A DNA stretch of 64,000 nt, taken from an uncultured Opitutales bacterium. GTDB taxonomy: Bacteria; Verrucomicrobiota; Verrucomicrobiia; Opitutales; Intestinicryptomonadaceae. The DNA lies in assembly GCA_944389315.1 (NCBI GenBank), contig CALXLX010000003.1, positions 16,718 through 80,717 of the forward strand, given 5' to 3'. The notes beneath the pieces were generated by a model. The model did not search any database. It saw nothing but the letters and a program-made list of their open reading frames with translations, and was not told the DNA's origin. Made by a program: the position numbers and the translations under genes. Of the stretch, positions 26,678 through 34,049 are shown piece after piece; positions within the stretch are counted from its first letter, which is position 1, and each line of letters opens with the position of its first letter.

Positions 26678-27583
26678 CTACCTTGGCGAAGCGTTCTCTT
26701 TGAGGGCCCGCACCATAATGTCTCCGAGAGGGGGCATTCCCGTCCATATAGAAAGGCTCTTTGCCCCCTGCCATGCGAGCATCGACAACCCGGAAGCCGC
26801 GCGCAGCCCGTTTTTGCGCGCGTCTTTTACAGACGGGGTTTCGTCTCCGGCGATGTAGGGCATATCCAAGAATACGGCTCCTTTGGGGGCTGTGGAAAAG
26901 TCCGCCACGGAAGGATCCGTGCCCTTAAGCCCGACCGCCGCGGCGTTTACTATTATCAAATCTTCCGGCAATCCCTCCGGAAAACGCCCGCGGAAAATCG
27001 CGCAGGAACAATCCAGCCCGTTTGCGCGCATGTCCGAGGCGAGCTTTTCCATGCGCTCGCTGCTCCTGTTGAATATGCGTATCCTGGCTCCCTTGAGCGC
27101 CGCGTAGAACGCCGCCGCCCGCGCAGCGCCGCCTGCGCCGATTATCGCCACGTCCGAATCCTCAAAACCCCTAGAAAACTCCGCGCCCAATGCGGCCTCA
27201 AGCCCGTAGCCGTCCGTGTTGGAGCCGCGCCACATTCCGTATTGCGTCAGAGAAAACGTGTTGCACGCGCCCATGAGCCGCGCGTCGGGATCCGTCTCGT
27301 CGGCGAGCTGCGCGGCTGTCAGCTTGTGGGGCACGGTGAAATTTATCCCGATAAAATTCTTCGCCTTGAAAATGGGAAGAGCCTCGGCGATTTCCTCGGG
27401 CCTTAAACGAAACTTCAAATATTTCCATTCGGCGAATTTTTCATCCGTTTTCGCCAAATATTTCAAAGCCGCGTTATGCATTAGCGGACTCAGCGAATGT
27501 GCTATGGGGTCTCCCACAACGCATAGGTTTGCAGGCCCGAAATCGAGCCTTCTTAAGTCTTCAATCGTGTATTCCGTCTGCAT
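26678..27583 (-). CDS. aroE: Shikimate dehydrogenase
   Basis: AroE reduces 3-dehydroshikimate to shikimate with NADPH. The 301-residue protein shows VVGDPIAHSLSPLMHNAAL (substrate serines), INFTVPHKLTAAQLADETD with the catalytic lysine and aspartate, GSNTDGYGLEAAL, the Rossmann IIGAGGAARAAAFYAAL, FNRSSERMEKLA and the C-terminal LSMLAWQGAKSLSIWTG. It is slightly longer than the usual 270-290 residues because of an N-terminal extension. It lies between yggS and pilD on the minus strand, with four-base spacers on both sides, indicating one operon of unrelated housekeeping functions. Confidence 0.96.
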   Translation of the reverse strand: MQTEYTIEDLRRLDFGPANLCVVGDPIAHSLSPLMHNAALKYLAKTDEKFAEWKYLKFRLRPEEIAEALPIFKAKNFIGINFTVPHKLTAAQLADETDPDARLMGACNTFSLTQYGMWRGSNTDGYGLEAALGAEFSRGFEDSDVAIIGAGGAARAAAFYAALKGARIRIFNRSSERMEKLASDMRANGLDCSCAIFRGRFPEGLPEDLIIVNAAAVGLKGTDPSVADFSTAPKGAVFLDMPYIAGDETPSVKDARKNGLRAASGLSMLAWQGAKSLSIWTGMPPLGDIMVRALKENASPR

Positions 27584-27587
27584 GCGT

Positions 27588-28310
27588 CTAATGCTGCTGC
27601 GGCGCTTCGCGCTCCCCGAACAGAGCCGTGCCTATCCTGATTACCGTTGCCCCCTGGCGCACGGCCCGCTCCATGTCGGCGCTCATCCCCATGGACAGCT
27701 CGGGCAGGGGAACGCCGAATCTTTCCCTTAGAGCCTCTGCGCACTTGCGCAAATTCTCAAAACACCTTTCCGCCACGTCCAAGTCTTCGTCGAGAGGAGC
27801 TATGGTCATAAGCCCGTCGACTTCAAGCCTCGGACAGCTGCCTAAGGCGTATTCCAAGAGAGCCGCCGCCCCGGACAAATCCGCGCCGAACTTCGCCGGG
27901 TCCGCCCCAGCGTTTATCTGAAGCAGCACCCGCAGGTTTTCGGAATTGGGCCTCCTAAGGACAAGCGCGCCGTTTAATTTCTTCAATATTTTCTCCGAGT
28001 CTGCGCTCTGCACCCTGTAAAAGCCGTGCTCTGCGACGCTGGCAGCCTTGTTGCTCTGCAAATGTCCGATCAGCTCCCATTTTATATCGGGCGGGCACAG
28101 CGGCATCTTTGACTCAGCCTCCTGGACGCGGTTTTCCCCGACGGAGGAGAATCCGTATCTGTGCGCGTATATAACCGCCTCCGCGGGGTGGAACTTTGTT
28201 ACGGGCAATATGCGGACCTCATCCGCCTTGCGCCCGCAGGCGTCGCAAGCGCGCAAGAGCCTCTCGCGCACACGGTCGGCATTGTCGGAAAACTCTTGGT
28301 AGGAAATCAT
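27588..28310 (-). CDS. yggS: YggS family PLP homeostasis protein
   Basis: This 240-residue single-domain PLP-binding TIM barrel belongs to the alanine-racemase fold III family. The PLP lysine is in ILPVTKFHPAEAV, followed by GENRVQEAESK, WELIGHLQSNKA, LLQINAGADPAKFG, VDGLMTIAPL and LSMGMSADMERAV with GATVIRIGTALFG. The family regulates free PLP and amino-acid pools and has no proven enzymatic reaction. It is the second gene of the minus-strand cluster, 75 bases after the aminotransferase gene, and precedes aroE by four bases. Confidence 0.95.
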   Translation of the reverse strand: MISYQEFSDNADRVRERLLRACDACGRKADEVRILPVTKFHPAEAVIYAHRYGFSSVGENRVQEAESKMPLCPPDIKWELIGHLQSNKAASVAEHGFYRVQSADSEKILKKLNGALVLRRPNSENLRVLLQINAGADPAKFGADLSGAAALLEYALGSCPRLEVDGLMTIAPLDEDLDVAERCFENLRKCAEALRERFGVPLPELSMGMSADMERAVRQGATVIRIGTALFGEREAPQQH

Positions 28311-28385
28311 GTCTTTGCATCCACCTGTTTGCCAGGCAAAGTTTCTCCGCGCGAAGGACGCATGCGCATCCTTAGTTGCGCATGT

Positions 28386-29783
28386 TTACACCTTGTGCTT
28401 TCTGTTCTCGAGAGCCGCGCCTATGAGCCTCTTGCCGAACTTCCAAAGCGGACCGGTGATGTTTGCAGCATTTGTCAAAACTTCGTCTACCGCATTCACA
28501 AAACGGTCCACCTCCTTCTCCCCAATGATATAGGGGGGAAGTATCTTTACGGCGTCCAATCCGTGGCTGGCAACCTGGGAAATTATGCGGTGGTCGTCCA
28601 TCAAAGAAGTCACAACCATCTGCGTAAACAACACGTCCTCGGCGGCCTTCAGGCTCTTCCACGCGGCCTTCTGCAGCAGCCCCTTGGGCTCCTGGAACTC
28701 TATGGCTATCATAAGGCCCAACCCGCGGACCTCCTTGATGTAGCTGTGCTTTTCCTTCAAGGCGTTGAGCTTGTCTACAAGGAGCTTGCCCATCTTTGCG
28801 GCATTGTCGGCAAGATGCTCGCTCTCGAGCACGGACATGGTTGCCAGGCCGCATACCATCGCCAAATTGTTCCTCCCGAAGGTCGAGGAGTGCACCACGC
28901 ACCTGTCCAAGGACGAAAATACGCTCTGGTGAATCTCGCGCGTGGTTATGAATGCGCCCACCGGCACATATCCGCCGCTTAAGGTCTTTGCCACCGTGAT
29001 GATGTCCGGATTCAGGCCCCAATGCTCGAAGGCGAACATCTTGCCCGTGCGGCACAGCCCGGTTTGAACCTCGTCGTCTATAAACAGGGCTCCGTACTTC
29101 CTGCAGAGCGCCTGCGCCTGCTGGAAATAATCGTCATGCGGCATGTTGACGCCCTTGCCCTGAACAAGCTCGACTATTAGCGCGGCTACGTCGCCCTTCT
29201 TAAGCTCGTCCTCAAGAGCGTTTAAATCGTATTTCTTTACGCTCGAAAAGCCCGGCACAAACGGCGCAAAGCCCTCCTGAAAATGCGGGCTCACCGTCAG
29301 CGACAGCGACCCGTACGACAGCCCGTGGTATCCGCCGCTGAGAGACAGCACCCTGTGGCGCTTAGTAAAGGCCCTGGCAAACTTTATCGCCCCCTCGTTG
29401 GCCTCAGTTCCGGAATTTGTGAAAAATAAAGCGTTGTGCCTGCCTCCCGCAGTCTGCGCGAGCTTTTCGGCAAGAAGACCGCTAAGAAGCGCGCAGTCGA
29501 GCTGAACCATGTTTGGCAAGTCCATATCTATGGCGTCTTTTACGGCTTTGGCAACCACGGGATTGTTCCTGCCTATGCCAAAAACTCCGTATCCGCTAAT
29601 AAAATCGAGGTAGTCGTTGCCGTCGGCATCGTATAGGTAGGCCCCTTTTGCCCTCTTGTAGCACTTGGCGAACCCTATGGTCTTTAGAACCGTGGAGAAG
29701 GTTCTGTTTACGTATTTGTCGTGCAGGTCGTAATTCTCGCCGAAGCGCGACTCTATCAGGCTTTTCAAATCAAAATCGTTCAT
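28386..29783 (-). CDS. Class III aminotransferase (aspartate aminotransferase family)
   Basis: From the ATG at 29783 the protein has 465 residues. It is a fold-type I, class III PLP enzyme: [69 protein letters not shown] with the PLP-pairing aspartate, the Schiff-base lysine in [16 protein letters not shown], and [14 protein letters not shown]. The C-terminal [19 protein letters not shown] is an unusual tail. Relatives transaminate ornithine, putrescine, GABA or long-chain substrates; the substrate is not evident. The frame extends 41 codons upstream only to a TTG that overlaps lgt, so the internal ATG is preferred. It is the first gene of the cluster and divergent from lgt. Confidence 0.9.
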   Translation of the reverse strand: MNDFDLKSLIESRFGENYDLHDKYVNRTFSTVLKTIGFAKCYKRAKGAYLYDADGNDYLDFISGYGVFGIGRNNPVVAKAVKDAIDMDLPNMVQLDCALLSGLLAEKLAQTAGGRHNALFFTNSGTEANEGAIKFARAFTKRHRVLSLSGGYHGLSYGSLSLTVSPHFQEGFAPFVPGFSSVKKYDLNALEDELKKGDVAALIVELVQGKGVNMPHDDYFQQAQALCRKYGALFIDDEVQTGLCRTGKMFAFEHWGLNPDIITVAKTLSGGYVPVGAFITTREIHQSVFSSLDRCVVHSSTFGRNNLAMVCGLATMSVLESEHLADNAAKMGKLLVDKLNALKEKHSYIKEVRGLGLMIAIEFQEPKGLLQKAAWKSLKAAEDVLFTQMVVTSLMDDHRIISQVASHGLDAVKILPPYIIGEKEVDRFVNAVDEVLTNAANITGPLWKFGKRLIGAALENRKHKV

Positions 29784-29907
29784 TTTTACGCCGTTGTTTA
29801 TATCTCTGAATAACCCCGCACTTTTAAATTTTTCCTCCTCCAAGTCAAGGGGTTTCTTGACGTAAACTCTGATTGACTTGAGGCGCCGCAACCTTATTGT
29901 TTTCAAA

Positions 29908-30762
29908 ATGGATTTGTTCAGCGGCAGATTTTTTCTCTCTTACTATGTGGTCGATTTCGACCCCTTCGCCCTGCGCTTCCCCGAAGGATTTTTCCTCGAG
30001 GGCGTGCGTTGGTACGGGCTTTCGTACTTCGCGGGATTCGTCATAGGCTATATGCTGCTCAACTACTATTATAAGAAGGGCCGCTCCCCTCTGAACCCCG
30101 AGGCAAACGCCAACCTTATAACATATATGCTTTTCGGCGTGATAATAGGCGGAAGGCTCGGATACATGCTGTTTTACGATTTCGCTAATTTTTGCGCAAA
30201 CCCGCTGCTGTTCTTTCAGGTGTGGAAGGGCGGCATGGCAAGCCACGGCGGATTCATAGGCGGAATATGCGCGCTGTGGCTTTTCGGAATACTAAATAAG
30301 ATGTCTTTTTTGCGCCTTTGCGATATTGTTTGCACGATATGTACCCCGGGAATCTTCCTCGGGCGTCTGGCTAATTTTATAAACGGAGAACTTTGGGGAA
30401 AGGTGTCGGACGTGCCGTGGGCTATGATATTTCCAAACAGCGCTCCGAACACCCCGCTTGAGAACATTGCAGCGCGCCACCCGTCGCAGCTCTACGAAGC
30501 ATTGGGGGAGGGCCTTTTGCTCTTCGCGTATACGCAATGGCGCTTTTGGGCTTTCAAACTCCCCAAAGGTAGATTGGCAGGAGAATTTCTAATTGCCTAC
30601 GCTATAATCAGGATCGTCTGCGAGGTGTTCAGGGAGCCGGACTTCGGGATATCGCTGATATTCGGATTGAGCAGAGGCACCTTTTATTCTCTCTTCTGTA
30701 TAGCAGCCGGGCTCGTTTTCATAGCGGTTTCAAAATACCGTCAAAATGCTCGGGAAAAATGA
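29908..30762 (+). CDS. lgt: Prolipoprotein diacylglyceryl transferase
   Basis: Lgt transfers diacylglycerol to the lipobox cysteine of prolipoproteins, the first step of lipoprotein maturation. From the ATG at 29908 it has 284 residues and about seven membrane helices. It has VRWYGLSYFAGFVIGYML near the N-terminus, GGRLGYMLFYD, KGGMASHGGFIGG with the essential histidine, GIFLGRLANFINGELWG (the Lgt signature) and RHPSQLYEALGEG. The window codes for many lipoproteins that would be its substrates. It is divergent from the aminotransferase gene with 124 bases between the starts. Confidence 0.96.
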   Translation: MDLFSGRFFLSYYVVDFDPFALRFPEGFFLEGVRWYGLSYFAGFVIGYMLLNYYYKKGRSPLNPEANANLITYMLFGVIIGGRLGYMLFYDFANFCANPLLFFQVWKGGMASHGGFIGGICALWLFGILNKMSFLRLCDIVCTICTPGIFLGRLANFINGELWGKVSDVPWAMIFPNSAPNTPLENIAARHPSQLYEALGEGLLLFAYTQWRFWAFKLPKGRLAGEFLIAYAIIRIVCEVFREPDFGISLIFGLSRGTFYSLFCIAAGLVFIAVSKYRQNAREK

Positions 30763-30838
30763 ACACCGCCTTACATATTTATACTGCGGAAACATTCGGG
30801 GAATGTTTTTTATGGGCATGCAAAAAATATTCTTTTTC

Positions 30839-30867
30839 TTGACTACTAAAAAAACTCTAACAATAAT
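30839..30867 (+). promoter_or_regulatory. Sigma-70-type promoter of the oxidoreductase gene
   Basis: TTGACT (30839-30844) and AATAAT (30862-30867) are each one base from consensus with a 17-base spacer. The palindrome at 30874-30887 begins seven bases after the -10, where the start of transcription would lie. The downstream gene starts about 80 bases later with AGGAGG before it. Confidence 0.65.
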
Positions 30868-30873
30868 ATTCCA

Positions 30874-30887
30874 CTCAAACGTTTGAG
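30874..30887. promoter_or_regulatory. Perfect 14-base palindrome, LacI/GalR-type operator
   Basis: CTCAAAC (30874-30880) and GTTTGAG (30881-30887) form a perfect palindrome with a central CG, the hallmark of LacI/GalR-family operators. It overlaps the predicted transcription start of the Gfo/Idh/MocA gene, a good position for repression. A separate short inverted repeat GCTCTA/TAGAGC at 30892-30910 follows in the leader. No regulator gene is in the window. Confidence 0.6.
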
Positions 30888-30946
30888 CGAAGCTCTATAT
30901 AAAGTAGAGCATATTTGCTTATCCGTTTTCAGGAGGAAAAATCTTT

Positions 30947-32254
30947 ATGAAAAGACGAGAATTCTTAAAAAATATAACGGCTGCGGGAGCGGTGATAGGC
31001 TTTCCCACGCTGATACCGGCATCGGCTCTCGGGAAGGACGGAAACGTCGCGCCTAGCAACCGAGTGAACATGGGCTTCATAGGCGTCGGCGGAATGGGAA
31101 TGAGCAACCTGAAAAATTTCGGCGGCGACAAGCGCGTGCAGGTCGTTGCTCTGTGCGACGTCAATTATTCCGATGTAGAGATGTACACCTATTCTCACAA
31201 CACCCTTTACGGAATGAAGGCGGCGAAGGAGCGTTTCCCCGACGCGGCCGATTACAGGGATTATAAGGAGCTTCTCGCCCGCAAGGATATAGACGCCGTG
31301 TGTTCTTCCACGCCCGACCATTGGCATGCGCTTGTGGGGGTAGACGCAGTAAACGCCGGCAAAGACGTATACGGGGAAAAGCCTCTTACGCGCACCATAG
31401 AGGAGGGTAAATTTCTGCGCGATGCCGTAAACGCCTCCGGCAGAATCTGGCAGACGGGTTCTTGGCAGAGGTCTTTGAAAAACTTTCTGCATGCGGCGGA
31501 AATTGTCAGGAACGGGCATCTTGGGGATGTGAAATTCATAAAGATAGGCTTGCCGCCCAACGAGAGGATATCTCCGCAAAGTCCCCAGCAAATCCCGAAC
31601 GGGTTCGATTGGGACAAATGGCAGGGTCCCGCCCCCGAGACCTATTACCACCCCTACAAGGCCTTCACGACATGGCGCTTCATATCGGACTACAGCTGCG
31701 GCAAGATAGGCGACTGGGGCGCGCACCATCTCGACATAGCCCACTGGGCGATGGGCTTGGACAATACGGGGCCGGAGGAGATAGTGCCCCTCGAGGTTAT
31801 ATGGCCGGAAAACAGCATGTACGACCAGCCCCTCGTATTCAACGTGGAATACCATTATAAGGGCGGGCTGGCAATTCAGATGTCCAACAAGTTTAAAAAC
31901 GGGGTGGAGTTCTTCGGCTCAAAGGGAAAGCTATTTGTCTCGCGCGGAGCGCTGGTTTCCAATCCTTACCAGATTGCGGAATCGATTATCGCGCCGGATT
32001 CGGACAGGCTTTATCCGATAAAGGCGGACGTCAAGCACTTCGGGGCGTTTATAGACAGCGTTCTGGACAGAAGGGTGTGCTCGACGGATATCTGCGTGGC
32101 GCACCGCACAAACACGGGTTGTCTGCTCGGCGAGATAGCCTACAGATGCGGGCGGGCGATCAAATGGGACCCCGTTACCGAAACGATAGTAGGCGACGAA
32201 CAGGCAAGCGCAATGTGCCGCAGGGCATACCGCGCTCCCTATCAACTTGCATAG
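30947..32254 (+). CDS. Tat-exported Gfo/Idh/MocA family oxidoreductase
   Basis: The 435-residue protein begins with a Tat signal (KRREFLKNITAAG, hydrophobic core, ASALG). It then has the Rossmann NMGFIGVGGMGMSN and VVALCDVN, a SSTPDHWHALVGVDAV segment, the conserved GEKPLTRTIEEG (catalytic lysine region), a C-terminal sheet domain with WGAHHLDIAHWAMG and the closing LGEIAYRCGRAIKWD. This is the large exported type common in Verrucomicrobiota and Planctomycetota, with a probable role in 3-keto-sugar or cyclitol metabolism. It has strong AGGAGG before the ATG and sits behind a palindromic operator. The HEAT-repeat gene starts 20 bases after it. Confidence 0.92.
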   Translation: MKRREFLKNITAAGAVIGFPTLIPASALGKDGNVAPSNRVNMGFIGVGGMGMSNLKNFGGDKRVQVVALCDVNYSDVEMYTYSHNTLYGMKAAKERFPDAADYRDYKELLARKDIDAVCSSTPDHWHALVGVDAVNAGKDVYGEKPLTRTIEEGKFLRDAVNASGRIWQTGSWQRSLKNFLHAAEIVRNGHLGDVKFIKIGLPPNERISPQSPQQIPNGFDWDKWQGPAPETYYHPYKAFTTWRFISDYSCGKIGDWGAHHLDIAHWAMGLDNTGPEEIVPLEVIWPENSMYDQPLVFNVEYHYKGGLAIQMSNKFKNGVEFFGSKGKLFVSRGALVSNPYQIAESIIAPDSDRLYPIKADVKHFGAFIDSVLDRRVCSTDICVAHRTNTGCLLGEIAYRCGRAIKWDPVTETIVGDEQASAMCRRAYRAPYQLA

Positions 32255-32273
32255 ACGGGAAAGGATTTTTCAG

Positions 32274-33785
32274 ATGAGAAGAAATACTTTGTTTATAGTT
32301 GTGTCGGCCTTGCTGCTGGCGTTTGCAGGTCCGCTTTTCGGCCAGAAATCGGACTCTTTTGCGAGCGAAGCTGTAGCGTACGAGGCTGGCGGAAGCATGT
32401 CCTGGTATTACAAGGCATTTTCCCGAATCAGGAACAGGGACCCGAATGTAGAGGCTGAACTCCTGAAAGCGGCTTGCGACGGCAAAACCTCCTACGAGGC
32501 TCTGCGCCTGTGCTGCAAGCTGCTGAAGGAATGCGCAACGGAAAAGAGCGTTGAGCCCATGGTCGGCCTGATCAAGGCGGGCAAGCCGCCCGTATTGGCC
32601 TGCGAGGTTCTCTTGGCGGTTCCATCGGACAAGGCGGACAAGGCGCTCTGTTCCCTGCTTTACGAAAACAAGGCAAATCCGCAGGTCAGGGACGAGATAA
32701 TCATAACTCTGGGCAAGCGCAACAAGGCCAGGAATATCCCGGCGCTTATAGACTTTGCTAAGTCGGAAGACGTCCTTGTGGCCCGTGCGGCGATAAATTC
32801 GATAGGGCAGATAGACTCGCGAAAGAGCGTTGACGCCCTCGCCGAGATATTGAGGGCGGGTTTTTCCTCGGAGAACCGCTTTTATATATACAACGCGCTT
32901 TGCATGCAGGCCAGGCTTGACCTTAAGACCTTCGGATTCTTCCAGTCGAGAGCCCGCAGGGCGCTGAATCTTGTGCCCCAGGACTTTGCGCCGTCCATAG
33001 GCATGCGCGCGCAGCTGCTTGCCGCCGACGAGAGGATAAAATATCTCGACGGGTTAGTGGTTGAAGGCGGAGATTTGGGAAAAGTCGCGGGCAAGTACAA
33101 CTCGTCGGCCCGCACTTTCGAGAATTCCCAAATTTTGGTGGACGCGTATCCGAGGCTGAGCGTGGAGCAGAAGATGAGCGCGATAAGGGCTTTTGCGCAG
33201 TCCGGCGATCCGCGTTTCTATGCGGTATTCAAGCAGGATATAGATTCACCCAACAAGGATTTGCGCCGCAGCGCTGTTTTTGCGATGAGATTTCTCTGCT
33301 GGGCGAACAAGGAGGGCATAGAAAAGCTCATGGCCCTCTCTAAAGATGCCGACAAGGACATAGCGGACATAGCCTCCGACGTATTGGTCGAGATGAAAGG
33401 CCCAATGGTTGACATTCTCATGGAGGATAAGCCCGAATTCGCAAAATTTATGATTTTGCGCGGTTCCAAGCCCCATCTTGAGGAGTTGTGGAATAGATTC
33501 TTCACGGACGAGGGGATCAAGGACAGGGAAACAACCCAGACGGTCGAGCAAACGCTCAAATGGTACAATATACGCGCATTTGCCGAACGCATGAAGCTGT
33601 ACACCCAGAAGGAATACCGCATGGCCGCGGCAAAAATCATAACAAAGAAAATAGCCCTTCTGCGCGACAAGGAGAATATGGAGCGCATCGCCAACGAAGT
33701 CTTGGCGGGCATAGTCTCCTCGGACGACGAGATCGCAAAATTTGTAGCCTCGAAGCTGAAAATAAAGTTGGACAAGCTCGACTAG
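32274..33785 (+). CDS. Exported HEAT-repeat protein
   Basis: From the ATG at 32274 (GGGAAAGG upstream) the product has 503 residues with a signal peptide ending near LFGQ. The mature part is almost all helical HEAT/PBS-lyase-like repeats, for example VRDEIIITLGKRNKARNIPA, VLVARAAINSIGQID and DLRRSAVFAMRFLCWANKEG, each a helix pair with conserved Asp/Arg spacing. Such proteins are scaffolds; no catalytic site is seen. It follows the oxidoreductase within 20 bases and probably shares its transcript, and could organise the exported enzymes. A terminator follows. Confidence 0.8.
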   Translation: MRRNTLFIVVSALLLAFAGPLFGQKSDSFASEAVAYEAGGSMSWYYKAFSRIRNRDPNVEAELLKAACDGKTSYEALRLCCKLLKECATEKSVEPMVGLIKAGKPPVLACEVLLAVPSDKADKALCSLLYENKANPQVRDEIIITLGKRNKARNIPALIDFAKSEDVLVARAAINSIGQIDSRKSVDALAEILRAGFSSENRFYIYNALCMQARLDLKTFGFFQSRARRALNLVPQDFAPSIGMRAQLLAADERIKYLDGLVVEGGDLGKVAGKYNSSARTFENSQILVDAYPRLSVEQKMSAIRAFAQSGDPRFYAVFKQDIDSPNKDLRRSAVFAMRFLCWANKEGIEKLMALSKDADKDIADIASDVLVEMKGPMVDILMEDKPEFAKFMILRGSKPHLEELWNRFFTDEGIKDRETTQTVEQTLKWYNIRAFAERMKLYTQKEYRMAAAKIITKKIALLRDKENMERIANEVLAGIVSSDDEIAKFVASKLKIKLDKLD

Positions 33786-33809
33786 ACTTTTTTTAAAACG
33801 CTTTGCGGC

Positions 33810-33844
33810 GCGCGCATTCCTTTTCGGGGATGCGCGCTTTTTTT
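33810..33844 (+). terminator. Rho-independent terminator after the HEAT-repeat gene
   Basis: The stem GCGCGCAT (33810-33817) pairs with ATGCGCGC (33830-33837), and inner TCC/GGG pairing extends it. Seven T follow. It ends the oxidoreductase/HEAT-repeat unit. Confidence 0.9.
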
Positions 33845-34049
33845 GCACTGTTTCCGGCATATGGCGGCGGGCAAGGGCATGCTGCCTAAAGCGGATTCTT
33901 AGATTCGGAAAAATTTGCAAAAGTACTCGCGCGCACTATGTTATATCTCGGACAATAGAGGAATTGTCTTGAACATTTTTTGAGATAAAAAGCGTTGCAT
34001 AGGCTTAATAAGTTTGACTTCGACGAAGGGGTGGACTTTGCTTGTTTAC

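Noticed and set aside
26264..27406. A 380-codon plus-strand frame across pilD and aroE
   Set aside because: It crosses two confident minus-strand genes and their boundary, and its product is Arg/Pro/His-rich without any recognisable motif.
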